From assembly GCA_026985705.1 (NCBI GenBank), contig JALSPY010000043.1:1-16490 (forward strand): a DNA stretch of 16,490 nt, given 5' to 3'. The position numbers and the translations under genes are program-made. Under the pieces are notes generated by a model that was not told where the DNA came from, did not search any database, and saw only the letters and a program-made list of their open reading frames with translations. Below are positions 7,975 to 14,924 of this stretch, piece by piece (position 1 is the stretch's first letter; each line of letters begins with the position of its first letter). This stretch comes from Hydrogenothermaceae bacterium (GTDB taxonomy: Bacteria; Aquificota; Aquificia; Aquificales; Hydrogenothermaceae).

Positions 7975-8280
7975 TTAGATTAAAGTTGGAGGTTTGAAGA
8001 TTTCTTGAGGTATATCTTTAGGAGTTAGATTAGAAACTGCAAAGTGGAGCTTATCTGAAGAATAAACATTAATAAAATCAATCTTTTCAGAGAAGATATA
8101 TTTGAAATGAAGATTTTGATGTATTTTACATAAAGGGTCATTTTTTGAAAAAGCGTCATAGGAGGACTTTAAACTTTCTACTGTTTTCATACATGGGTCA
8201 ATCTTATAAAAGATAAAATCGTGAAAAACATTAAATAAAAAACCTATTAATAAGACAGAAAATAACAACTTTTTTAGCAT
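7975..8280 (-). CDS. Small exported Cys/His-containing protein leading the metal-efflux operon
   Basis: I do not recognise this 101-aa protein with certainty. It starts with a classical signal sequence or membrane anchor (MLKKLLFSVLLIGFLFNVF). The following 80 residues carry potential soft-metal ligands: H20, D21, C30, C51, H54, H58 and H79, including the compact motif DPLCKIHQNLH. It ends in FKPPTLI. It is the first gene before the channel, adaptor and pump genes on the same strand, so a periplasmic metal-binding, chaperone or sensing role is plausible but inferred. The two cysteines could instead form a disulfide. No good Shine-Dalgarno sequence precedes the ATG, which is unusual among its neighbours and may mean weak translation or a near-leaderless mRNA. 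Confidence 0.7.
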   Translation of the reverse strand: MLKKLLFSVLLIGFLFNVFHDFIFYKIDPCMKTVESLKSSYDAFSKNDPLCKIHQNLHFKYIFSEKIDFINVYSSDKLHFAVSNLTPKDIPQEIFKPPTLI

Positions 8281-8329
8281 ATTTTCATTGTAAAAATAAA
8301 TTTTTTTTGTTTTTCTGCTTTAGCTCATA

Positions 8330-8356
8330 AAAGTTTTTATATTTAATAAAAAGTTT
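8330..8356. promoter_or_regulatory. 27-bp imperfect inverted repeat, candidate operator of the metal operon
   Basis: Arms AAAGTTTTTAT (8330-8340) and ATAAAAAGTTT (8346-8356) are inverted with 10 of 11 positions matching, around a 5-bp spacer. The site lies 50-76 bp upstream of the first gene of the metal-efflux operon in a divergent intergenic region (8281-8446), which fits an operator for a dimeric regulator. The AT-rich base composition weakens the case. Confidence 0.4.
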
Positions 8357-8383
8357 CATAAGAAGCTACTATGATATTTTTCA

Positions 8384-8400
8384 AAAATTACTGTTATTTT
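8384..8400. promoter_or_regulatory. 17-bp inverted repeat with TTACTGTTA core
   Basis: Eight-base arms around T8392 match at 7 of 8 positions. The TTACTGTTA core recurs with variation upstream of the response regulator (11563-11579) and in the groES/sigma intergenic region (near 14801-14809). It lies just upstream of the -10 box for the 161-aa gene, where a bound protein would cover the -35 region. Confidence 0.35.
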
Positions 8401-8406
8401 ATAAAG

Positions 8407-8412
8407 TATAAT
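8407..8412 (+). promoter_or_regulatory. Candidate -10 box for the 161-aa hypothetical gene
   Basis: A perfect TATAAT sits 34 bp before the ATG, but no recognisable -35 hexamer lies 16-18 bp upstream (only A/T-rich sequence). If real, it may depend on an activator, perhaps one bound at the adjacent inverted repeat. Confidence 0.4.
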
Positions 8413-8446
8413 CTTATATAAATTATTTAGTCGTGGAGATAATTTA

Positions 8447-8932
8447 ATGTTTAAAGAGCCTAGAATTTTTATTTATAAGGGACATCCTCAAAAGATAAAA
8501 ACTCAAGTTGCACCTATATTTGATTTTGATAATGCGGAAAGTTATATGGAAATACCATTTGAGTATTTTCTAGATTTACCGGAGGAAGAGAAAGCTTTTA
8601 TAGAAGGTTTTAATAAATATATAGATGGTGATTATAAAGGTTCCAGAAAAGAATTGGCAAAGGCAGCAGATAAAATACCTGAGGCAAAGTATATGTTTGC
8701 ACTTGTGAGCTATATAATTGGTAAATTAAGAGATGCTAAACTTATGATGATAAACTTTAAACCGGAATGGAAAAGATATATACAAACTTGGAGAGTGCCT
8801 ATACTGGTCGTTCCCTTTCAAACTGGAGATAAAGCCTTATACATTGCATTGGATGAGAAAGGATTACAGGCTTTAGCATATTTATTGGAGGGGAAAACCC
8901 CAGAGGAAGTAGCATTTATAATGGGATTGTAA
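8447..8932 (+). CDS. Hypothetical protein with TPR-like helical segment
   Basis: I cannot assign a family to this 161-aa protein. It has no signal peptide or membrane segment and is probably cytoplasmic. Residues 47-105 (EEKAFIEGFNKYIDGDYKGSRKELAKAADK, then EAKYMFALVSYIIGKLRDAKLMM) look like one to two TPR-type helix pairs. The preceding region is strand-like and acidic-aromatic. The last 35 residues (ALDEKGLQALAYLLEGKTPEEVAFIMGL) look like a helix-turn-helix-sized hairpin. The ATG is supported by GGAG 8 nt upstream. It is divergent from the metal operon and ends 2 bp from the stop of the convergent SPOR gene. Coding is likely because of its intact length, upstream signals and tight packing. 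Confidence 0.75.
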   Translation: MFKEPRIFIYKGHPQKIKTQVAPIFDFDNAESYMEIPFEYFLDLPEEEKAFIEGFNKYIDGDYKGSRKELAKAADKIPEAKYMFALVSYIIGKLRDAKLMMINFKPEWKRYIQTWRVPILVVPFQTGDKALYIALDEKGLQALAYLLEGKTPEEVAFIMGL

Positions 8933-8934
8933 AA

Positions 8935-9819
8935 TTAGTTTACAGGACTTTTAAGAATTCTAACCCATCCTTCTCTTAAATTATGCTTTCTCTTATACTC
9001 CATAGCTTCCTTTAATGATTTAAATCTACCGATTAACAGTTTATACAATCCTTTCTCTTTTATAATAACTATATTTTTAAATCCTTTTCTTTCAAATCTA
9101 GCCTTTTCTTTTCTAGCCTTTTCCATTGAAGCTAAAGCTCCAACTTGTATGTAATAATACTTCTTCTGTAATTTCTCTTTTTTGACAGTTTTTTTATTAA
9201 CTGTGGAAATATTCTTTTCACTAGAAGTCTTACTTAAATGAGTAATTTTATTTTTATTTTTTTCTATATTGTTATGAGTATCCTTATTAACTGTTTCTTC
9301 ACTTTTAGAAGGCTTATTTAAACTGTTTTCTTCTTTTATATTATCAGTTTTAATATTACCTTTATTTGAATTTTGAGCTAACTTATTTCCTTTTTCATTT
9401 AAAGATGCTTTATCAAAATTTTTATCTGATTTATTTTTTTCTTCAATAATTTCTTCAATAGAAGTATTAGTATCAGTTTTTGCCAAATTATTAACAGTTT
9501 GATTTAAAGAATTAATATTTTTTTCTTCCGTTTTAATTTTACTTTCATTGGATTGGGACTTAATTACTTCTTTATTTTCTTTAATTAAGTTAGATTTAGG
9601 ATTAGTAATCCTATTTTCTAACTGATTGTTATTCTTCTTCTCTACAGCAATTTGTATCTTTTCAGGTTTATAAACCTTTTCATTTGTAGACGGATTGAAA
9701 TATAAAACTGCAATTGCTCCAAAAATCACGACAACTAAGAGACCAGTTAAAACATATATGAGCTTTTCTGACTTATCTTTCTCTTTTTCCGAAACATTAT
9801 CTTTTTTTTCTTCACTCAT
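8935..9819 (-). CDS. SPOR-domain membrane protein (FtsN-like architecture)
   Basis: This 294-aa protein has a short charged cytoplasmic tail, one transmembrane helix (about residues 20-41, LIYVLTGLLVVVIFGAIAVL), and a long low-complexity Asn/Lys/Ser/Glu-rich periplasmic linker (about 45-218). A C-terminal SPOR domain follows (about 220-290) with YYIQVGALASMEKARKEKAR and YKLLIGRFKSLKEAMEYKRK. SPOR domains bind denuded septal peptidoglycan, so a role in cell division or envelope maintenance is likely. Orthology to FtsN is unproven because domain order alone is not diagnostic. Its ATG lies 2 bp after the argS stop and its ribosome-binding site (GGAGAGG) is inside the end of argS, so the two are translated from one message. 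No promoter is visible between them. Confidence 0.88.
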   Translation of the reverse strand: MSEEKKDNVSEKEKDKSEKLIYVLTGLLVVVIFGAIAVLYFNPSTNEKVYKPEKIQIAVEKKNNNQLENRITNPKSNLIKENKEVIKSQSNESKIKTEEKNINSLNQTVNNLAKTDTNTSIEEIIEEKNKSDKNFDKASLNEKGNKLAQNSNKGNIKTDNIKEENSLNKPSKSEETVNKDTHNNIEKNKNKITHLSKTSSEKNISTVNKKTVKKEKLQKKYYYIQVGALASMEKARKEKARFERKGFKNIVIIKEKGLYKLLIGRFKSLKEAMEYKRKHNLREGWVRILKSPVN

Positions 9820-9821
9820 TT

Positions 9822-11483
9822 TTACATCCTCTCCTTAGGAGTTATTTTTGCAAGTTTAAATAAAGTTTTTAATCCATATCTAACAGCTTTTAAAAGATAT
9901 AACCTTGCTTTCATTAAGTTTTCATCATCTTCTATTAAAAATTTAACATTATTGTAATATTGATGTAAGTTTGATGCCAACTCATACATTATCTGGGTTA
10001 ATTTATGAGGTTGCCTTTTTTCTCCAGCTTCATAAATAAGGTCTGGCATAAAAGCTAGATACTTCATTAAAACCCTTTCATACTCAGTATTTAATAAATC
10101 TATATCTATATTAAAATTATCTTCCACATTAAAATTAAATCTAGTTTTTGCTTCTCTGAAGACACTGCTAATTCTAGCATATGCATACTGAACATAATAA
10201 ACTGGGTTTTCAGAGGACTGTTTTAATGCTAAATCTATATCAAAATTTAAATGTGTATTACAATCCTTTGTCAAAAAGAAATATATCACTGCATCTTTTC
10301 CAACTTCATCTATCAATTCCTTTAAAGTGATAAAAGAACCTGCTCTTTTAGACATTTTTACTTCTTTTCCGTCTTTAAACAGTTTAACTAACTGTATAAA
10401 TAGAACCTGTAGCCAATCTTCTCTAGCTCCAAATGAAAGAACAGCTGCCTTTAATCTTGGGAAATAACCATGGTGGTCTGCACCCCATATATTTATTGCA
10501 TAATCATAGCCTCTTTTTAATTTATCGTAATGGTATGCTATATCCCCTGCAAAGTATGTATAACTACCATCTGATTTAATTAAAACTCTATCTTTATCAT
10601 CTCCGAATTGGGTTGTTTTAAGCCAAACTGCTCCATCCTTTTCATAAACTAATCCTTTTCCCTTTAAAAACTGTATAGCTTCATCTACCTTTCCAGATGA
10701 GTATAAACTCTTCTCACTAAACCAAACATCAAACTCAACACCAAAATCTTTTAAATCATTTTTAATTTTTTCTAAAAGTAGATTTTTTGCAAACTCTCCA
10801 CAAAACTCTATAGCATCACTTTCATCTAAAAAAGACAGAATTTTCTCCCTTTCATACTTGTATAGATGTTCTGCAATATCTTTTATATAATCTCCAAAGT
10901 ATCCATCTTCTGGAAATGGATAGTTAGGCTCTTCAATCTGTCTAAATCTTGCATAAACAGACTGTCCCAGTTTCTTTATCTGGTTTCCTGCATCGTTTAT
11001 ATAGAATTCTCTAACAACCTTATAACCGATATATTCAAGTAAATTAGATAGAACATTCCCGATAACAGCTCCTCTTCCATGTCCTAAATGTAAAGGTCCA
11101 GTAGGATTTGCACTTACAAATTCAACATTTATCAAACCTTTACTATTCCCTTTAACCTTTCCATAATTATCTTTTTCTCTAATTATTTGTTCTAATACCT
11201 CTTTGTAAAATTGTTTAGATAAGAACAGATTTATAAATCCCGCTCCTGCGACCTCTACCTTTTCAAAATTTTTATCCTTATCAAGTATGTTTTTTATCCT
11301 GTTTGCAATGTTTAATGGTTTATCTTTAAGCTTTTTTGATAGTAGAAAGGCTATATTCAAAGATAAATCTCCAAACTTATCTTCCTTTGGAAGTTCTAAT
11401 CTAACTTTATCTCTTATATCTCTAACCTGTGGAATTTCAATTTCTAATCTATCTAAAATCTCCTTTCTTAATTTCTCTTTCAT
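9822..11483 (-). CDS. argS: Arginyl-tRNA synthetase
   Basis: This 553-aa class I aminoacyl-tRNA synthetase charges tRNA-Arg in the cytoplasm. The N-terminal Arg-specific domain covers about residues 1-115. The HIGH-type motif is HLGH at 132-135 within NPTGPLHLGHGRG. The KMSK loop is present at 376-379 (VKMSKRAGS), which some ArgRS enzymes lack. The C-terminal DALR anticodon-binding domain runs from about residue 410 (YYVQYAYARISSVFREA) to the end. Length is normal for the bacterial enzyme (about 550-580 aa). The ATG has only a weak GAG or TAGG-type ribosome-binding site. It heads a two-gene unit with the SPOR gene. Confidence 0.97.
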   Translation of the reverse strand: MKEKLRKEILDRLEIEIPQVRDIRDKVRLELPKEDKFGDLSLNIAFLLSKKLKDKPLNIANRIKNILDKDKNFEKVEVAGAGFINLFLSKQFYKEVLEQIIREKDNYGKVKGNSKGLINVEFVSANPTGPLHLGHGRGAVIGNVLSNLLEYIGYKVVREFYINDAGNQIKKLGQSVYARFRQIEEPNYPFPEDGYFGDYIKDIAEHLYKYEREKILSFLDESDAIEFCGEFAKNLLLEKIKNDLKDFGVEFDVWFSEKSLYSSGKVDEAIQFLKGKGLVYEKDGAVWLKTTQFGDDKDRVLIKSDGSYTYFAGDIAYHYDKLKRGYDYAINIWGADHHGYFPRLKAAVLSFGAREDWLQVLFIQLVKLFKDGKEVKMSKRAGSFITLKELIDEVGKDAVIYFFLTKDCNTHLNFDIDLALKQSSENPVYYVQYAYARISSVFREAKTRFNFNVEDNFNIDIDLLNTEYERVLMKYLAFMPDLIYEAGEKRQPHKLTQIMYELASNLHQYYNNVKFLIEDDENLMKARLYLLKAVRYGLKTLFKLAKITPKERM

Positions 11484-11513
11484 CCTATTTTTCTCAAAGC
11501 TTTATTTTTTTTA

Positions 11514-11543
11514 ATTTTAACTTAATTATTATTTAATAATCAA
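11514..11543 (-). promoter_or_regulatory. Weak candidate promoter for argS-SPOR
   Basis: On the minus strand TTGATT (plus 11538-11543) and TAAAAT (plus 11514-11519) have an 18-bp spacer, about 30 bp before the argS ATG. The match is moderate in very AT-rich sequence. Confidence 0.33.
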
Positions 11544-11562
11544 AACTCTTTAAATTTAAAAA

Positions 11563-11579
11563 GTTTTTACTGTAAAAAC
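11563..11579. promoter_or_regulatory. Perfect 17-bp inverted repeat upstream of the response regulator
   Basis: GTTTTTAC-T-GTAAAAAC has 8-bp arms without mismatch around T11571. It is centred about 50 bp upstream of the -10 box of the response-regulator gene and between two divergent genes, so a terminator role is unlikely. It could bind a dimeric transcription factor, possibly for autoregulation. It shares the TTACTGTWA core with two other intergenic sites in the window. Confidence 0.5.
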
Positions 11580-11619
11580 AGTTAGATATTTTAAAATTTA
11601 AAATTAATGAAATATTGGT

Positions 11620-11625
11620 TATAAT
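11620..11625 (+). promoter_or_regulatory. Candidate -10 box for the response-regulator gene
   Basis: A perfect TATAAT lies 35 bp before the chosen ATG. No good -35 is visible at 16-18 bp, which is compatible with activator dependence. Confidence 0.45.
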
Positions 11626-11660
11626 CTTTTTGTTTTTAGTTGGGGGATAAGAGAGGGAAA

Positions 11661-12320
11661 ATGAAGGTATTAGTTGTTGAAGATAACTATGAGTTAAATA
11701 AAACGTTAAAGGAAATACTAGAGTTAAATGGTTATTTAGTTGAAAGTGCATATGATGGGGAGGAAGCCCTAGATTATATTCTGTCTGGAGATTATGACAT
11801 TATTATTTTAGATATTTTATTACCAAAATTAGATGGTTATGAAGTTTGTAAAATAATAAGAGATAAGGGGATAAAAACACCTGTTTTAATGTTAACTGCA
11901 AAGGGAACAATTCAGGATAAAGTTAAAGGTTTAGATATAGGAGCAGATGATTATCTAGTAAAACCTTTTGATATTGAGGAGTTATTGGCAAGAATTAGAG
12001 CATTAATAAGAAGAAATTCTACAGAAAAGAGTGATATAGTTAAAATTGATAATATAGAGATTGATTTTACAAATAGGGAAGTAAGAAAAGATGGGAAGAA
12101 GTTAATTGTCCCTCCTAAACTTTTCTGCATATTAGAACAGCTAGTAAGAAACAGAGGTAAAGTTGTAAGCTATGAAACACTGATGAATAAATGTTGGGAT
12201 ATTAATGATTATCCAACAAAGGAAAATGTTAGAGCTAATATAAAACTTTTAAGAAAACTATTGGGGAATAAGGATATTATCCATAATGTTCTAGGCGTTG
12301 GATATAAGATAGATTTTTAG
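11661..12320 (+). CDS. OmpR/PhoB-family response regulator (orphan)
   Basis: This 219-aa protein is a two-domain transcription factor. The receiver domain (about 1-118) has acidic D8, phosphoacceptor D51 (IIILDILLP), T79 (LMLTAKG) and K101 (YLVKPFD), all intact. The winged-helix DNA-binding domain (about 125-219) has KLFCILEQLVRNRGKVVSYETLMNKCW, the recognition region ENVRANIKLLRKLLG and the closing hairpin VLGVGYKIDF. I start it at ATG 11661, because MKVLVVEDN is the canonical beginning and GAGAGGG lies 4 nt upstream; the TTG at 11640 would add seven unrelated residues that include that site. No histidine kinase gene is adjacent, so the partner is unknown. It overlaps the convergent IscU-like gene by 4 bp. 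Confidence 0.93.
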   Translation: MKVLVVEDNYELNKTLKEILELNGYLVESAYDGEEALDYILSGDYDIIILDILLPKLDGYEVCKIIRDKGIKTPVLMLTAKGTIQDKVKGLDIGADDYLVKPFDIEELLARIRALIRRNSTEKSDIVKIDNIEIDFTNREVRKDGKKLIVPPKLFCILEQLVRNRGKVVSYETLMNKCWDINDYPTKENVRANIKLLRKLLGNKDIIHNVLGVGYKIDF

Positions 12321-12655
12321 CCTAAAATAGCTTTTTTTATTAAGTTTAATCTTTCTATTAATTTATCTTTATCTTTTTCTTCCTCAAAGAAGGATAAAAT
12401 TTCCTTTTCATTTATTGATAACTGATTTAAATTTTGACCTTTCAACTTTTCACAAACTAAATCAGCCATAGCCATTAATTTTTTGCATCTTTTGGAAGAG
12501 TTAAATTTAGCATCTGTAATAATATTATTTTCTACTTTAATAAAACATCTAACTTTATGGATTTTTTCTTGAGCTTCTCCTAACAGTTTATAGTCTGAAG
12601 GAATATTTTCTAGATAGTTTTTTAAACCTGATTTTATATACTCTGAAACTTTCAA
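12317..12655 (-). CDS. Degenerate IscU/NifU-N-like small protein
   Basis: This 112-aa protein resembles the N-terminal scaffold domain of IscU/NifU. IKVENNIITDAKFNSSKRCKKLMAMADLVCEKLKGQNLNQL (residues 39-79) parallels IscU's strand-Cys-helix core (DARF..GCGSAIASSS..TEWVKGK). C57 occupies the place of the second cluster-ligand cysteine. The first ligand (APxCGD) and the third (HCSxLA) appear to be missing; C37 and C68 are at other positions. It is therefore probably not a standard Fe-S scaffold. The start is TTG at 12655, supported by GAGG 8 nt upstream and the absence of an in-frame ATG nearby. It follows groEL on the same strand, but a terminator intervenes. Family call is tentative. Confidence 0.55.
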   Translation of the reverse strand: MKVSEYIKSGLKNYLENIPSDYKLLGEAQEKIHKVRCFIKVENNIITDAKFNSSKRCKKLMAMADLVCEKLKGQNLNQLSINEKEILSFFEEEKDKDKLIERLNLIKKAILG

Positions 12656-12712
12656 ACTGAATACCTCACTGATTTTGATATTTTGATAGATTTTTAAATT
12701 AAATAAAAAAAT

Positions 12713-12754
12713 TGAAAAAGTTAAGGGAGAAGGGCTTATAAGCCCATATCTCCC
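12713..12754 (-). terminator. Intrinsic terminator of groESL overlapping the groEL stop
   Basis: On the minus strand an outer stem GGGAGA/TCTCCC (plus 12749-12754 and 12725-12730) encloses an inner stem GGGCT-TATA-AGCCC (plus 12732-12745). It is followed after TTAAC by runs of T. The ascending arm encodes the last residues of GroEL (GDMGL) and the stop codon lies in the inner hairpin loop. Separation of groESL from the IscU-like gene downstream is therefore likely. Confidence 0.75.
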
Positions 12755-14379
12755 ATTCCTTCCATTCCTGCCGCTGGATTTTTCTCTTCTTTTTCAGGAA
12801 TTTCTGCAACTAATGCCTCTGCTGTTAGCATTGTTCCTGCAACAGAAGCTGCATTCTGTATAGCAGTTCTTACGACTTTAGTTGGGTCTATTATTCCAGC
12901 CTCTAACATATCTACATACTCACCAGTTGCAGCATTAAAACCAAAGTTTTGATTTTCATTAGCTTTAACCTTTTCTATTACCACAGAGCCTTCAAAACCT
13001 GCGTTATTAGCTATCTGTTTTAATGGAACTTCACAAGCTCTTCTTATTATCTCTATTCCCCATTTTTTATCTTCGTTTTCTTCTTCTTTTTCTAAATCAC
13101 ATAATGAGCTTGATGCCCTTAATAATGCAACTCCACCACCGGGAACAATTCCCTCTTCTACAGCTGCCTTTGTAGCATGAACCGCGTCTTCTACTCTATC
13201 TTTTTTCTCTTTTAATTCTGCCTCTGTAGCTGCACCAACTTTTATTATAGCTACTCCACCTGAAAGTTTAGCTAATCTTTCCTGGAGTTTTTCTCTGTCG
13301 TAGTCTGAAGTAGTAGTTTCTATTTGTTTTTTGATTTGCTCAATTCTAGCTTTGATTTCTTCAGGATTTCCTTTTCCACCTACAATTGTTGTGTTATCTT
13401 TGTCAACTACAACTTTATCAGCTTGACCTAACATATCTAAATCAACATTTTCAAGTTTTATTCCTAAATCTTCAGTTATAGCCTGTCCACCTGTTAAGAT
13501 AGCAATATCTTGGAGCATTGCTTTTCTTCTTTCTCCAAATCCTGGAGCTTTTACAGCAACAACTTTTAATACACCTTTAATGTTATTAACTACTAATGTA
13601 GCTAATGCTTCACCTTCAACATCTTCAGCAATTATTAATAGTGGTCTGTTTGTTTGAACTACTTTTTCTAATACTGGTAATAATTCTCTGATATTACTTA
13701 TTTTCTTTTCATATATTAGGATATATGGATTTTCTAAAACTGCTTCCATTTTATCAGGATTTGTTACAAAGTATGGAGATAAGTATCCTCTATCAAACTG
13801 CATACCTTCTACAACTTCTAAGGTAGTTTCTGAAGTTTTGCTTTCTTCTACAGTTATAACTCCATCTTTTCCAACTTTTTCCATAGCATCTGCTATTATT
13901 TTACCTATTTCTGGGTCATTGTTTGCTGAAATTGTAGCAACCTGTTCTATTTCATTTCTACCACTTACTTCTTTAGACATTTCCTTTAATTTTTCAACAA
14001 TTGTAGATACTGCTTTATCAATTCCTCTTTTTACATATACAGGATTAGCTCCAGAAGCTATAGCTTTTAACCCTTCAGTGAATATAGCTTGAGTTAAGAT
14101 TGTAGCAGTAGTTGTTCCATCACCTGCAACATCTGCAGTTTTAGAAGCAACTTCCTTAACTAACTGTGCAGCCATATTTTCATATGGGTCTTTTAACTCT
14201 ATTTCTTTAGCTACTGAAACACCGTCTTTTGTTACGTTAGGGCTTCCCCATTTTTTCTCTAAAACTACTTCTCTACCTCTTGGTCCGAGAGTAACTTTTA
14301 CTGCATTTGCTAACTTATCAACACCTGCTTTTAATTTTGCTCTTGCTTCATCTCCGTATATAATCATTTTTGCTCCCAT
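12736..14379 (-). CDS. groEL: Chaperonin GroEL (Hsp60)
   Basis: This 547-aa ATP-dependent chaperonin subunit assembles into a double ring of 14 and folds client proteins with GroES. It is full length. The N-terminal equatorial domain has LGPRGR and the nucleotide site VAGDGTTTATIL, with the catalytic D87 in place. The apical domain contains GYLSPYFVTNPDKMEAVLE and KAPGFGERRKAMLQDIA. The C-terminal equatorial part has VEEGIVPGGGVALLRA and AAVAGT-like ASVAGTMLTAEALV. The tail is a short Gly/Met ending (GMEGMGDMGL) rather than long GGM repeats. The ATG has GGAGGTG about 7 nt upstream. It lies 30 bp after groES in one operon. Confidence 0.98.
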   Translation of the reverse strand: MGAKMIIYGDEARAKLKAGVDKLANAVKVTLGPRGREVVLEKKWGSPNVTKDGVSVAKEIELKDPYENMAAQLVKEVASKTADVAGDGTTTATILTQAIFTEGLKAIASGANPVYVKRGIDKAVSTIVEKLKEMSKEVSGRNEIEQVATISANNDPEIGKIIADAMEKVGKDGVITVEESKTSETTLEVVEGMQFDRGYLSPYFVTNPDKMEAVLENPYILIYEKKISNIRELLPVLEKVVQTNRPLLIIAEDVEGEALATLVVNNIKGVLKVVAVKAPGFGERRKAMLQDIAILTGGQAITEDLGIKLENVDLDMLGQADKVVVDKDNTTIVGGKGNPEEIKARIEQIKKQIETTTSDYDREKLQERLAKLSGGVAIIKVGAATEAELKEKKDRVEDAVHATKAAVEEGIVPGGGVALLRASSSLCDLEKEEENEDKKWGIEIIRRACEVPLKQIANNAGFEGSVVIEKVKANENQNFGFNAATGEYVDMLEAGIIDPTKVVRTAIQNAASVAGTMLTAEALVAEIPEKEEKNPAAGMEGMGDMGL

Positions 14380-14409
14380 TTCTTCACCTCCTTTTATTTT
14401 ATTTTTTTA

Positions 14410-14706
14410 TTATTCTTCAATAATTGCTAAAATATCATCTTCTCTTAAAATTATTAAATCTTCACCATCTACAACTATGTCATTACCAGCATACTTACTG
14501 TAAATAACCTTATCTCCAACTTTAACTTTTAATGGTTTAATTTCTCCATTTTCTAGAAGTTTTCCCTCTCCAACTGCTACAACTTTACCTTCAGAAGGTT
14601 TTTCTTTAGCAGTATCTGGGATGATAATTCCTGATGGAGTTTTTTCCGCAGTTTCCTCAATGGGTTTTACAACAACTCTATCATACAATGGCTTTATATT
14701 TGCCAT
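14410..14706 (-). CDS. groES: Co-chaperonin GroES (Hsp10)
   Basis: This 98-aa subunit forms the heptameric lid of GroEL. The N-terminal strand KPLYDRVVVKPIE leads to the mobile loop (about residues 17-35) with the GroEL-binding hydrophobic tripeptide GIIIPD. The GEGKLLENGEIKPLKVKVGDKVIYSKYAG segment forms the roof loop and core barrel. The protein ends in LREDDILAIIEE, the usual C-terminus. Length is standard. The ATG is preceded by overlapping GGAGGG/AGGAG sequences. It is the first gene of the groESL operon, driven by the promoter at 14746-14773. Confidence 0.98.
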   Translation of the reverse strand: MANIKPLYDRVVVKPIEETAEKTPSGIIIPDTAKEKPSEGKVVAVGEGKLLENGEIKPLKVKVGDKVIYSKYAGNDIVVDGEDLIILREDDILAIIEE

Positions 14707-14745
14707 CTCCTTCCCTCCAATTTTTTATTGGTTTTTGTAATAACT

Positions 14746-14773
14746 ATTATACATATTTTCATAAAAAATGCAA
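14746..14773 (-). promoter_or_regulatory. groESL promoter
   Basis: On the minus strand TTGCAT (plus 14768-14773) and a perfect TATAAT (plus 14746-14751) are separated by 16 bp. The predicted start near 14739 gives a leader of about 33 nt. A 12-bp palindrome TTTATATATAAA (14778-14789) just upstream of the -35 could act as an UP element. No CIRCE repeat (TTAGCACTC/GAGTGCTAA) is present in 14707-15063, so HrcA control is not supported. Confidence 0.7.
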
Positions 14774-14924
14774 TAGGTTTATATATAAAATATAAGTCTA
14801 TTACAGTAAAATTTTAAGCATTTCATCATAGAAATTATAGACATGAATAATAATTAATAAGTTTGATAGTGAGGTTTTATACATTTTCTAAGACTGTTCA
14901 GATTAGGATAAAAAAATATAAATA

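Noticed and set aside
8890..8901. GGGG-AAAA-CCCC hairpin near the end of the 161-aa gene as a terminator
   Set aside because: No T-run follows on either strand, and the sequence is ordinary coding DNA for the LEGKTPEE region.
9828..9842. CTCCT-T-AGGAG palindrome over the SPOR ribosome-binding site as a regulatory hairpin
   Set aside because: The loop would be one base, the stem is short, and the bases encode the end of ArgS; it looks coincidental.
11533..11751. Open frame on the minus strand overlapping the start of the response regulator
   Set aside because: It runs antisense through the well-supported receiver domain, has no recognisable features and no ribosome-binding site of note.
12318..12340. 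Possible terminator for the response regulator (AGC ... GCT followed by seven T)
   Set aside because: The stem has only three pairs with an 8-nt loop, and the T-run is explained by Lys codons of the overlapping minus-strand gene.
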